Assembly (NCBI RefSeq): GCF_900143095.1
Contig: NZ_FRDA01000002.1
Coordinates: forward strand, 248,001 to 312,000
DNA: 64,000 nt
Direction of reading: 5' to 3'
Source: Pseudomonas asturiensis
GTDB taxonomy: Bacteria > Pseudomonadota > Gammaproteobacteria > Pseudomonadales > Pseudomonadaceae
This document shows, piece after piece, positions 18,588 through 27,208 of the stretch. Numbering within the stretch: position 1 is the stretch's first letter; the number at the start of each line of letters is the position of its first letter. The notes under the pieces were generated by a model. That model was not told where the DNA came from. It did not search any database and worked only from the letters and a program-made list of their open reading frames with translations. The position numbers and the translations under genes are program-made.

Positions 18588-20405
18588 TCACAGGCCATCG
18601 AGATTGCCCGAGCTACGGACCGCAGCCGGACAGACAACCCGATGCAGATTCAACGCGGTATTGATGATGCCTATGTGGCTGAACGCCTGAGGAAAGTTCC
18701 CCAGCATCCGCCCCTCACGCGGATCATATTGCTCTGCCAGCAAACCCACGTCATTGCACAGATCACCAAGTCTGGCGAACAGCGCAGCCGCCTCCTCCGC
18801 CCGCCCCAACAACACGTAGGCATCGGCCAGCCAGAACGAGCAGACCAGAAACGTGCCTTCACTCCCTGAAACGCCATCGACACTTCGCTCTGCGTTGTAA
18901 CGTAACAGCAACCCGTCGCGCATGAGGGTGCGCTCGATCTGGGCGACCGTACCTATGACGCGTGGGTCCTCGGGTGGCAGGAAGCCGGTGAGGACAATCT
19001 GCAGCAGACTGGCGTCCACTTCTTCCGCCCCGTAGGTCTGCACGAAGCTGTTGAGTCGTGCATCGAAGCCGTTGCGACAGACATCGGCATGGATCTCATC
19101 GGCGACCTCGCGGTAGTGCCGTGCCAGCGCGCGGTCTTCGTCCGATTCAGCCGCCTCGGCAATCTGCATGGCGTTCCGGTCGAAAGAGACCCAGGCCATG
19201 ACCTTGGAATGAGTAAAATGTCGTGGCTGCGAGCGAATCTCCCAGATTCCAGCATCTGGAAGGTGCCACACCTTCTCCAGGAACGGCATGACCACCTTGG
19301 AGATCGCCACGCTGCGTGGATGCCTGGGCATGCCGCCCTTCAGCGCCTGAATCATCGCATCGGCCACTTCGCCATAGACGTCGAGCTGCACCTGGGTCGC
19401 CGCGCCATTACCGACGCGCACCGGCCGGGAGCCTTCATAGCCACTGAGCCACGGCAGCTCGGACTCTGACAAACGACGCTCGCCGCCCACGCCATACATA
19501 ATCTGGATCTGCTCGGGATTACCTGCGACCGAGCGCAACAGCCAGTCGCGCCAAGCCGTAGCCTCCTCGAAGTACCCAAGATTCATGAACGCCAGCAGAG
19601 TCATGGTCGCATCGCGCAACCAGCAGTAGCGGTAATCCCAGTTGCGCTCGCCGCCCAATTGTTCGGGAAGCGACGTCGTGACCGCCGCGACAATGCCGCC
19701 AGTGGGTGCATACGTCATAGCCTTGAGGGTAATCAGCGAGCGCTTGACCTGGGCAGTCCAGGGACCGACATCAGGGCAGCGTCCGGAAAATTCACGCCAG
19801 TAACGCTCGGATTCTTCCAGCGCCTGCTGCGCATCGATGTCCGGGAGCATCGGCTCGCTGGATGCCTGCCAGGCCAGGGTGAACACCTTGCACTCGCCCT
19901 CGCGCACCGGAAAATGACTGGCGGTGTGATGATCCTGCGCAAGCAACGGCACCGGACTGCGCAGGACGAGCATTTCCGGGCCGGCAACGGCAGTCAGGGT
20001 GTGCGGGTCTTTCTTCTCGACCCAGGGCACGCTGCTGCCGTAGTCAAACCGAATGGCCAGGTCCATCTCGAAAGCGACATCGCCGACCAGCCCGACCACC
20101 ATGCGCACGACATGCCCGGCGGTGCCCATGGGCATGAAATCGACCAGCATGGCACGCCCGGTACGAGTTTCGAACACGGTTTCAAGAGTCAGCGTACCGT
20201 CGCGGTAACGCCGCTCAACGGATACAACGTCGGCTGCCGGCGCAATTTTCCAGCGGCCATTGTTACTGTCACCGAGCAAGGCCGAAAAGCATGAGGGCGA
20301 ATCGAAGCGGGGAAAACACAGCCAGTCCAGCGAGCCATCCCGCGCCACAAGGGCAGCGGTCTGGCAGTTGCCGAGCAACGCATAATCTTCAATCGGTGCG
20401 GCCAT
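18588..20405 (-). CDS. Glycoside hydrolase family 15 protein (glucoamylase/trehalase-like)
   Basis: A 605-aa enzyme with an N-terminal beta-sandwich (about residues 1-210, beginning PIEDYALLGNCQTAALVARD) and a C-terminal (alpha/alpha)6 barrel, the bacterial GH15 layout. Barrel motifs include RNWDYRYCWLRDATMTL, the acid-bearing PDAGIWEIR and the base-bearing EQYDPREGRMLGNFPQAFSH near residue 558. Family members hydrolyse alpha-glucosidic bonds; related proteins have been characterised as trehalases or glucoamylases, so the substrate here is open. No signal peptide, so it is cytoplasmic. It is separated by about 80 bp from the HAD-zwf-gnd operon on the same strand and may be co-transcribed. Confidence 0.88.
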   Translation of the reverse strand: MAAPIEDYALLGNCQTAALVARDGSLDWLCFPRFDSPSCFSALLGDSNNGRWKIAPAADVVSVERRYRDGTLTLETVFETRTGRAMLVDFMPMGTAGHVVRMVVGLVGDVAFEMDLAIRFDYGSSVPWVEKKDPHTLTAVAGPEMLVLRSPVPLLAQDHHTASHFPVREGECKVFTLAWQASSEPMLPDIDAQQALEESERYWREFSGRCPDVGPWTAQVKRSLITLKAMTYAPTGGIVAAVTTSLPEQLGGERNWDYRYCWLRDATMTLLAFMNLGYFEEATAWRDWLLRSVAGNPEQIQIMYGVGGERRLSESELPWLSGYEGSRPVRVGNGAATQVQLDVYGEVADAMIQALKGGMPRHPRSVAISKVVMPFLEKVWHLPDAGIWEIRSQPRHFTHSKVMAWVSFDRNAMQIAEAAESDEDRALARHYREVADEIHADVCRNGFDARLNSFVQTYGAEEVDASLLQIVLTGFLPPEDPRVIGTVAQIERTLMRDGLLLRYNAERSVDGVSGSEGTFLVCSFWLADAYVLLGRAEEAAALFARLGDLCNDVGLLAEQYDPREGRMLGNFPQAFSHIGIINTALNLHRVVCPAAVRSSGNLDGL

Positions 20406-20486
20406 TCGTAATGCTCTCTGTCGAAATGCCTGTTGCGCAGTTCAAGCCCGGGCCCGGAGTCGTCACTTTCCAGGGCAGCGCCGCCG

Positions 20487-21311
20487 TCAATGAGGCAGGA
20501 TGTAGCGCCTGATCGCAGTGGCAACGCCATCCTGGACATTGCTGTCCGTGACGTGATCGGCCTGGCTGCGCACGCTGGCTTCGCCCTGCCCCATGGCAAT
20601 CGACAGGCCAGCCTTGTGGAACATCGCCACGTCGTTGCCGCCGTCGCCAATCGCCGCCGTCTCGGCAAGATCGACGTTCAGATACCTGGCGAGCGCAACA
20701 AGCGCCGAGCCCTTGTTAGCCTCAAGCGCAGTCACGTCCAGGTAATACAGCTGCGAGCGTGCAGCCAGGGCGCGGCCTTCAAGCATCGGCACAAGACGAC
20801 TTTCGAGCCCTTTCAACAGCTCGAAATCCTTGCTCGCCGCCACGATCTTGTCGACCCGATCCAGGTACGACTCAAAGCTGTCGACCAGCACCGGCTCATA
20901 GCCCAACGCATGGCGTTCATGGTCTACGTAGTCGCCCTGAGGATCGAGCAGCAGCCATTCATCGTCGGCAAACACCCAGACGGCAACCTTTTGCGTGGCG
21001 AATAGATCGAGACAGGTGCGCACCGCAGCAGGATCGATGCGATGCGCTGCCAGCACGCTCCCATCGTGGTGGGTAATCGTGCCGCCGTTGAAGGACACTG
21101 TGGGTAATTCGACACCCAGCGCCTCGATCACCTGACGCATTGCCCGAGGGGGACGACTGCTTGCCAGTGTGAAATGCACACCCGCTTTCTGCAGGCTATG
21201 AACGGCATCAATGGTGGCCTGACTGAGGCTGTGATCGGGGCGAAGCAGTGTGCCATCGATATCGGAAAGCAGAAAGCGCACAGGGGATTTGCAAGCAGGC
21301 AATTCAGACAT
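20487..21311 (-). CDS. HAD-superfamily phosphatase, Cof/YbiV type
   Basis: A 274-aa phosphohydrolase. The catalytic DxD motif is in FLLSDIDGTLLRPDH, the second motif in LASSRPP, the conserved Lys downstream in the cap-to-core region, and the Mg-binding GDGGNDVAMFHKAG near the C-terminus. A C2 cap lies between about residues 80 and 190. The chosen ATG at 21311 overlaps the end of zwf by 8 nt, which supports translational coupling. The likely substrate is a sugar phosphate, given its position in a pentose-phosphate operon. Confidence 0.88.
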   Translation of the reverse strand: MSELPACKSPVRFLLSDIDGTLLRPDHSLSQATIDAVHSLQKAGVHFTLASSRPPRAMRQVIEALGVELPTVSFNGGTITHHDGSVLAAHRIDPAAVRTCLDLFATQKVAVWVFADDEWLLLDPQGDYVDHERHALGYEPVLVDSFESYLDRVDKIVAASKDFELLKGLESRLVPMLEGRALAARSQLYYLDVTALEANKGSALVALARYLNVDLAETAAIGDGGNDVAMFHKAGLSIAMGQGEASVRSQADHVTDSNVQDGVATAIRRYILPH

Positions 21312-22836
21312 TGAGTTCTCGCCATTCACGACCATCACGGGCCAGCAATTCATCGGCAACGGCAGGACCGTCCTGTCCGGCTTCATACAACGTGACTTCA
21401 GGTTTTTTGGCCCATGCATCCAGGAACGGCTGCACGGCACGCCAACCGTTTTCAATGTTGTCAGCACGCTGGAACAGCGTTTGATCCCCGGTCAGGCAGT
21501 CATAGATCAAGGTTTCGTAACCTGTCGACGGCTGCATCTCGAAGAAATCCTTGTAGGCAAAGCCCAGTTCGATGTCTTCCATATCCAGCGTCGGCCCGGG
21601 ACGCTTGGCGAACAGGTCGAACCACATGCCTTCGTTAGGCTGGATCTGGATTCGCAGGTAATTGGGCTTCAGGCGATCAACCTCAGTGTCGCGAAACTGC
21701 GCGTAAGGTGCAGGCTTGAAACAGATGGCGATTTCGGTGCTGCGTGCACTCATGCGCTTGCCAGTACGCAGGTAGAACGGCACACCCACCCAGCGCCAAT
21801 TGTCGACCATGACTTTGAGGGCCACGTAGGTTTCGGTGGTGCTGTCCTCGGCCACGCGATCTTCCTGGCGATAGCCGGCGACCTTGCGATCACCCGTCTC
21901 ACCCGCCGAATACTGACCGCGCACCGAATTGGCCAGCGCCTCCTCCTCGCTCCATGGACGAATGGCACCCACCACTTTGGCTTTCTCGCCACGAACTGCG
22001 TCGGCGCCAAAAGCCGCTGGCGGCTCCATCGCAACCATAGCCAGCAACTGGAACAAGTGATTGGGCACCATGTCGCGCAGTGCCCCGGTGTTTTCGTAAA
22101 AACTGCCTCGGGTCTCGACACCGACCGTTTCAGCAGCGGTGATCTGCACATGGTCGATGTAGTGGTTGTTCCAGAACGACTCGAACAACCCATTGGAGAA
22201 GCGACTGACCAGAATGTTCTGCACCGTCTCCTTGCCCAGATAATGGTCAATGCGATAGATCTGCTTTTCACTCATGACCTTGAGCAGGCACGTGTTCAGC
22301 TCAACGGCGCTGGCCAGATCGGAGCCGAACGGCTTCTCGATCACCACCCGCCGGAACGCACCCTCGGTTTCGTTCAACAAACCGGAAGAGCCTAGCCGGG
22401 TCGCCACTTCGCTGAAGAATCGTGGCGCCGTGGCGAGGTAGAACACCGCATTGGCCGAGCCTGTGCTTTTGATCTTGCTCTCGATGTCGCGGTAGGTGGA
22501 ATCATCGAGAAAGTCGCCTTGCACATAGCTGATCCGTTCAGCCAGCTTGCCCCACAACCCGGGATCAAGCGGATCCTTGCCTGACTCGGCGACCTTGGCG
22601 GCGGATTCGTCGCGAATGAAGTTCTCGAGTTTCTTGGCAAAATCGGCGTCACTGATCGCATTGTGATCGACGCCGACAATGTGCAACCCCTGATCCACCA
22701 GACCGTCACGCGCCAGATTGTAGAGCGCTGGCATCAGCAGGCGCTTGACCAGATCACCATGCGCTCCGAACAGGAACAGCGTGGTGGGCGGTGCAACTTC
22801 AGGCTTTTGCTCGGATGTGCCGCGTGACAGGCCCAT
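21304..22836 (-). CDS. zwf: Glucose-6-phosphate 1-dehydrogenase
   Basis: First enzyme of the oxidative pentose-phosphate and Entner-Doudoroff routes; makes NAD(P)H. The 510-aa protein has the nucleotide-binding FLFGAHGDLVKRLLMPALY (His in place of the usual Ser), the active-site signature RIDHYLGKETVQNILV and a C-terminal beta+alpha domain. The start ATG shares one base with the gnd stop (TAATG). This copy is coupled to gnd and a HAD phosphatase rather than to pgl-edd-hexR, so it is probably a second, osmotic- or growth-linked zwf paralogue; that last point is inference. Confidence 0.95.
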   Translation of the reverse strand: MGLSRGTSEQKPEVAPPTTLFLFGAHGDLVKRLLMPALYNLARDGLVDQGLHIVGVDHNAISDADFAKKLENFIRDESAAKVAESGKDPLDPGLWGKLAERISYVQGDFLDDSTYRDIESKIKSTGSANAVFYLATAPRFFSEVATRLGSSGLLNETEGAFRRVVIEKPFGSDLASAVELNTCLLKVMSEKQIYRIDHYLGKETVQNILVSRFSNGLFESFWNNHYIDHVQITAAETVGVETRGSFYENTGALRDMVPNHLFQLLAMVAMEPPAAFGADAVRGEKAKVVGAIRPWSEEEALANSVRGQYSAGETGDRKVAGYRQEDRVAEDSTTETYVALKVMVDNWRWVGVPFYLRTGKRMSARSTEIAICFKPAPYAQFRDTEVDRLKPNYLRIQIQPNEGMWFDLFAKRPGPTLDMEDIELGFAYKDFFEMQPSTGYETLIYDCLTGDQTLFQRADNIENGWRAVQPFLDAWAKKPEVTLYEAGQDGPAVADELLARDGREWRELNV

Positions 22837-23810
22837 TACTTGGGTTCCTTGTGACCACCGAAACCGAAGCGCATGGCAGACAGCATTTTGTCAGCGTAAG
22901 AGCTGGTCTGGCGTGAGCGGAAGCGCGCGAACAGTGCGCTGGACAGCACAGGAACCGGAACGGCCTGCTCGATGGCGGCCTCGATGGTCCAGCGGCCCTC
23001 GCCGCTGTCGGCTACCGAGCCGGAGAAAGCGTCCAGTTGCGGATCGGTCGCCAGCGCGTCGGCGGTGAGGTCCAGCAGCCAGGACGAGACGACGCTGCCA
23101 CGGCGCCACACTTCGGCAATATCGGCGGTATTCAGGTCGAAGCGCTGCTCGGGCGGCAGGTGCTCGGAGTTCTTCTGCTTGAGCAGATCGAAGCCCTCTG
23201 CAAAGGCCTGCATCATCCCGTACTCGATGCCATTGTGGATCATTTTCACGAAATGGCCGGAGCCTGCCGGGCCTGCGTGGATGTAACCATGTTCAGCGCG
23301 GTCGTCGTCAGACTTGCGGTCACGGGTACGCGGGATTTCGCCGATACCGGGTGCCAGCGTGGCGAACAGTGGGTCAAGACGGTCAACGATGGCCTTCTCG
23401 CCCCCGATCATCATGCAATAGCCACGCTCCAGGCCCCAGACGCCGCCAGAAGTCCCGACATCCACATAATGCAGGCCCTTGTCAGTCAGTTCCTGAGCGC
23501 GGCGAATGTCATCCTTGTAGAAGGTATTGCCGCCATCGATGATCACATCATCGTGTTCGAGCAACTGACTCAGCATCTGAATCGTGTCTTCGGTCGGCGC
23601 ACCGGCAGGCAGCATGACCCAGATGGCACGAGGTGCATCGAGCGCCTTGACCAGCTCGGCCAGATCAGCAGCTGCAGTGGCGCCTTCATTGGCCAGGGCG
23701 CCGCGTGAAGCTTCGTCACGGTCGTACACCACGGTGGTGTGACCATCGAGCATCAAACGCCGTGCGATATTGCCGCCCATGCGGCCCAGTCCAATAATCC
23801 CAAGTTGCAT
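22836..23810 (-). CDS. gnd: 6-phosphogluconate dehydrogenase, decarboxylating (short form)
   Basis: Oxidatively decarboxylates 6-phosphogluconate to ribulose-5-phosphate. The protein is 324 aa, the short YqeC/GndA-like class rather than the 470-aa form. The Rossmann motif [17 protein letters not shown] is at the N-terminus; [18 protein letters not shown] and the active-site [19 protein letters not shown] block are intact. In this subfamily NAD is often preferred. It starts at ATG 23810 after AGGAGC and leads the gnd-zwf-HAD operon. Having gnd is notable because many pseudomonads rely on Entner-Doudoroff flux. Confidence 0.93.
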   Translation of the reverse strand: MQLGIIGLGRMGGNIARRLMLDGHTTVVYDRDEASRGALANEGATAAADLAELVKALDAPRAIWVMLPAGAPTEDTIQMLSQLLEHDDVIIDGGNTFYKDDIRRAQELTDKGLHYVDVGTSGGVWGLERGYCMMIGGEKAIVDRLDPLFATLAPGIGEIPRTRDRKSDDDRAEHGYIHAGPAGSGHFVKMIHNGIEYGMMQAFAEGFDLLKQKNSEHLPPEQRFDLNTADIAEVWRRGSVVSSWLLDLTADALATDPQLDAFSGSVADSGEGRWTIEAAIEQAVPVPVLSSALFARFRSRQTSSYADKMLSAMRFGFGGHKEPK

Positions 23811-24123
23811 GAAGTTGCTCCTAAACTCGTAAAAGGGGCCTCACCTGTCATCCAGCGCTTCAACAGTGCGTGAGCATGCTGGTTAGTCAAGCGAGGCAGA
23901 ACGTCGGTTCCCCTGCGGGACGATGACGGCAGCGTTGCCATCAACTGATGCACATTTTCGCGTTCAAGAAACGTTCGCGACAATGAAAAATAAAAAAGTT
24001 CCAATTTAACGCAAAAGAAATCAGAATCTGTGCCGATAGAGAGGTTAGCAGCGGCCACTCAGGGATTGATAGTCATTGCCACGGGCCTTTCTGAGGTTGA
24101 ATCCGCCATTTGCGAGGTGAGCA
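23811..24123. other. 313-bp divergent intergenic region, gnd / small ORF
   Basis: Probably carries divergent promoters for gnd (minus) and the 57-aa ORF (plus). The stretch 23975-24040 is A-rich. I see no recognisable operator (no HexR-like palindrome) and no other gene. Confidence 0.4.
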
Positions 24124-24297
24124 ATGGGCACTGTACTACCAGCACTTGCACCACAAACCCTGTATGTCACGATCCGCCGCGACGAATTGCGCGCGCTGAA
24201 GGAAGAACGTGAGCAGCTGCAAAAACGAGTCGCTCATCTGAGCCTCATGCTTCAGCAATCCCAACTGAGCGCTCCTGGCTCAGCGTTACACGCCTGA
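24124..24297 (+). CDS. Small coiled-coil protein (57 aa)
   Basis: A short open frame starting at ATG 24124 with ribosome site GAGGTGAGC. The product reads MGTVLPALAPQTLYVTIRRD followed by a charged amphipathic helix (ELRALKEEREQLQKRVAHL, then SLMLQQSQ) that looks like a short coiled coil. Composition and codon use resemble real Pseudomonas genes. It is alone, divergent from gnd. Function unknown. Confidence 0.6.
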   Translation: MGTVLPALAPQTLYVTIRRDELRALKEEREQLQKRVAHLSLMLQQSQLSAPGSALHA

Positions 24298-24512
24298 CGA
24301 ACCCTTCGTCAACTGCTCTGACTGTCACGTGGCAAGCCCGATCTGCCGGCTTGCCCCCCTCGCTACAACGGTTGACCCTCTCCAATCAAATACCCTGACT
24401 AGACAGACGATCCAGCGGTCGACGCATTTTGCGCCAGATAGGGGCGGCGGACCAGACACAATTCGCAACATGCCTGGCCGTCTTATTGATCTCTGCAGAG
24501 CATCACGCCCTC

Positions 24513-25016
24513 TTACAACGTCTTCTGCCAGAACATGGCACGACCCATGTCAGGGTCTAGGCAGTAGCTGTCAAAACCCTGTTTCTTGTAGGCATTTTTT
24601 GCCACTTCGTTGCCTTCCAGCACCTCAAGCGTCAGTTTGCAGCACCCGCGCTGACGCGCGATTTCTTCGACCTTGGCCAGCATCTTCTGGCTGATGCCCT
24701 TGCCCCGATGCTGGGCGATGACCGCCACATCATGAATGTTGACCAGCGGACGACAGGCAAATGTCGAGAACGCCTCGAAGCAATTGACCAGGCCTACCGG
24801 TTCGCCGGCGATGAACGCCAGAACGCTGAACGCATGAGGACGCTTGGCAAGTTCGAGAGCCAATTGCTGTCGGGTATCGTTCGACAACGGCTGGCCTCCT
24901 CCCATCACGTCCATGGCGTACTCGTTCAGGACGAATCCTATCGCTTCGGCATGTACCGGGTTGGTGTAGCTCGCTTGAAGTACAAGCACCTCTGGGGCGT
25001 CCATTTCCATCCTCAT
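24513..25016 (-). CDS. GNAT-family N-acetyltransferase
   Basis: About 167 aa. The acetyl-CoA-binding motif A is visible as DVAVIAQHRGKGISQKMLAKVEEIA (split here: VIAQHRGKGI is the core R/Q-x-x-G-x-G/A loop), followed by beta5 LTLEVLEGNEVAKNAYKKQGF. The N-terminus has three closely spaced Met codons (25016, 25010, 25004); the last has a GAGG sequence in the best position, so the protein may be four residues shorter. Substrate unknown. It is convergent with nothing and lies downstream of a long non-coding region. Confidence 0.8.
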   Translation of the reverse strand: MRMEMDAPEVLVLQASYTNPVHAEAIGFVLNEYAMDVMGGGQPLSNDTRQQLALELAKRPHAFSVLAFIAGEPVGLVNCFEAFSTFACRPLVNIHDVAVIAQHRGKGISQKMLAKVEEIARQRGCCKLTLEVLEGNEVAKNAYKKQGFDSYCLDPDMGRAMFWQKTL

Positions 25017-25598
25017 CAACTTTCAAATATTCACAACGCGCTATTCAGTGAAATATCAGACTCACCCGTGCGTCACAGGATGCCGATTCTATCTCGCCTC
25101 GCTCATAAATGTTCCGGTACAGATGTAGGATATTTCGCGTGATGCTCGTGAATCGGCCACTGCACGCACCTGGAAAAGGCAGCGCGCACAGATTCGGGCA
25201 AAAAGTCGTGACAAACGGTCGCAGCGACGAAAGCGCGACGCCACACCGTTAATTGTCGAACAATCCGACGACCGGTAAATCCCCGCTGAAAACCGTAGTA
25301 CTCTGCTCTAAAAAAGCGCATGCGCCGTTTGAAGAATTGTCTGTCGGACGCACGCCGAGCCGCACGCCAGACATTTGCGTTGAAAAAAGTCGAAACTTCT
25401 CCAAATCGGGTAGGTCATCTGAACTGAGCGCCTATGCTATTGGCTGACTGCAGACTCTTGCTTCATCACGCTGCAATGTCGCCGTGCGTAGTTCAAGTAG
25501 GTACTGTTCTTGCGTAGTGCATGTGAAGGTACCGGCCATAGGAAATGGCCAATAAAAATCAAGTGATGCACCAACACTGTTTTGAACAGGAGAAAACG
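25017..25598. other. 582-bp region upstream of glgA
   Basis: No convincing gene on either strand. It should contain the promoters of the GNAT gene (minus) and the glgA operon (plus). An AT-richer patch at about 25380-25440 precedes glgA. No riboswitch or strong palindrome was recognised. Confidence 0.45.
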
Positions 25599-27191
25599 AT
25601 GATTAGCGCCGCTGTCAAAACCCAGAAGGGAGAGAGTTTTAACCAGCCGGCCAGCGAGCTGACTCATCTGCCGGTTTTCGCTACGACGAGCGTTCCACTG
25701 CTGCAACTTCCGACTTCGACTTCACAGCCTACGATTTCTCAGGTCAACAGACGCAAGGTCCTGTTTGTCACCTCCGAGCTGGCTGACCTGGTGAAAACCG
25801 GGGGTTTGGGCGATGTATCTGCTGCTTTACCGCGAGCCATGCGTCACCTGCACGACGTCCGAGTGCTGATACCCGGCTATCCACAAGTGATCAATAGCGG
25901 CAATCCGATTCACGTCATCAGCCATCTGGGCGGCTACGCCGGTCTTCCGGCCTGCAAGATCGGTCGCATGGACATGAAAGACGGGCTGGTGATTTACGTA
26001 TTGATCTGCCCCGAACTCTACGAGCGTGAAGGCACACCTTACGCCGACAGACATGGCCGTGACTGGTCCGACAACCATATCCGCTTTGCACGCCTGGGCC
26101 TGGCGGCGGCCGAGTTCGCCGCGGGCGCAGTCAAAACCCAATGGTGCCCTGAGCTGGTTCACGCCCATGACTGGCCCGCAGGCCTCGCACCTGCCTATAT
26201 GAAGTGGCGTGGACAGTCGACACCGAGCATTTTCACCATTCACAACCTGGCCTATCAGGGCACGGTCAGTACGGGCTCGAGCCGTGAGTTGGGCATTCCT
26301 GACGAAGCGCTGCAGAGCGAAGGGATGGAGTTTTACGGAAAACTGTCCTTCATCAAGGCCGGTATGGCGTACGCGAACCACATCACCACGGTCAGCGCCA
26401 CCTACGCCAAGGAAATCACCACCCCTGAGTTTGGCTGCGGGCTTGAAGGTTTTCTGCAGAGCAAGGCTGACAAAGGCCAGCTCAGCGGCATTCCCAATGG
26501 CATCGACGCCAGCTGGGATGCTGCCACCGATGAGCATCTGATTTGCCATTTCGCACCCAACGAATGGACGCGCAAAGAGATCAATGCCGACTACGTTCGT
26601 GAACTGTTCGGGCTCGACGCTTCGACAGGTCCGCTGTTTGCGGTGGTTTCGCGCCTTGTCTATCAGAAAGGTCTGGACCTGACGATCGGCGTTGCCGAGC
26701 ACATCGTCAACAACGGCGGACAGATCGCAATCATCGGGCGCGGGGAGCCGGAAGAGGAAGACGCCATGCGCGCCCTCGCGAACCGTTTCCCGGGTCGTAT
26801 CGGGGTACGCATCGGCTTCAATGAGACTGACGCCCGCCGCATGTTCGCAGGCAGCGACTTTTTGCTGATGCCGTCGCGCTATGAACCGTGCGGCCTCAGC
26901 CAGATGTATGCCCAGCGTTTCGGGTCGTTGCCCGTGGCGCGTAACACAGGCGGTCTGGCAGACACCATCGAAGATGGCGTGACAGGTTTTCTGTTCAACG
27001 AATCAACGGTTGAAAGTTACACCGAGGCGCTGAACCGCGCCTTCCAGGTATTTGCTCATCCCGAGCTGCTAAACGCCATGCGCTGCCGCGCAATGGCCGC
27101 CCCTTTCAACTGGCACCAAGCGGTCGAGCCCTACGCAGATCTCTACCGCGACCTGTTGAAGAAAAATGCGGGTGTTTCAATTCACTACTGA
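25599..27191 (+). CDS. glgA: Glycogen synthase (ADP-glucose type)
   Basis: GT5 enzyme that extends alpha-1,4-glucan from ADP-glucose. The ATG 25599 has AGGAGA 6 bp upstream; an in-frame ATG at 25545 lacks one. The 530-aa product has about 45 extra N-terminal residues before the GT5 domain, which begins KVLFVTSELADLVKTGGLGDV with the K-T-G-G-L ADP-glucose motif. Further motifs are HAHDWPAGLAPAYMKW, the catalytic-region FTIHNLAYQG, VSRLVYQKGLDL and the C-terminal MPSRYEPCGLSQMYAQRFG with the E-x7-E-like pair. It heads the glucan/trehalose operon and supplies the chain that TreY/TreZ convert to trehalose. Confidence 0.95.
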   Translation: MISAAVKTQKGESFNQPASELTHLPVFATTSVPLLQLPTSTSQPTISQVNRRKVLFVTSELADLVKTGGLGDVSAALPRAMRHLHDVRVLIPGYPQVINSGNPIHVISHLGGYAGLPACKIGRMDMKDGLVIYVLICPELYEREGTPYADRHGRDWSDNHIRFARLGLAAAEFAAGAVKTQWCPELVHAHDWPAGLAPAYMKWRGQSTPSIFTIHNLAYQGTVSTGSSRELGIPDEALQSEGMEFYGKLSFIKAGMAYANHITTVSATYAKEITTPEFGCGLEGFLQSKADKGQLSGIPNGIDASWDAATDEHLICHFAPNEWTRKEINADYVRELFGLDASTGPLFAVVSRLVYQKGLDLTIGVAEHIVNNGGQIAIIGRGEPEEEDAMRALANRFPGRIGVRIGFNETDARRMFAGSDFLLMPSRYEPCGLSQMYAQRFGSLPVARNTGGLADTIEDGVTGFLFNESTVESYTEALNRAFQVFAHPELLNAMRCRAMAAPFNWHQAVEPYADLYRDLLKKNAGVSIHY

Positions 27192-27208
27192 GGAAAAGGG
27201 GTTGATGG

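Noticed and set aside
21250..22395. 381-aa frame antisense to zwf
   Set aside because: Shadow of zwf; no domain features.
25103..25447. Two short ORFs (72 aa minus, 64 aa plus) in the glgA upstream region
   Set aside because: They lie near each other on opposite strands, lack ribosome sites and have no recognisable features; the region looks regulatory.
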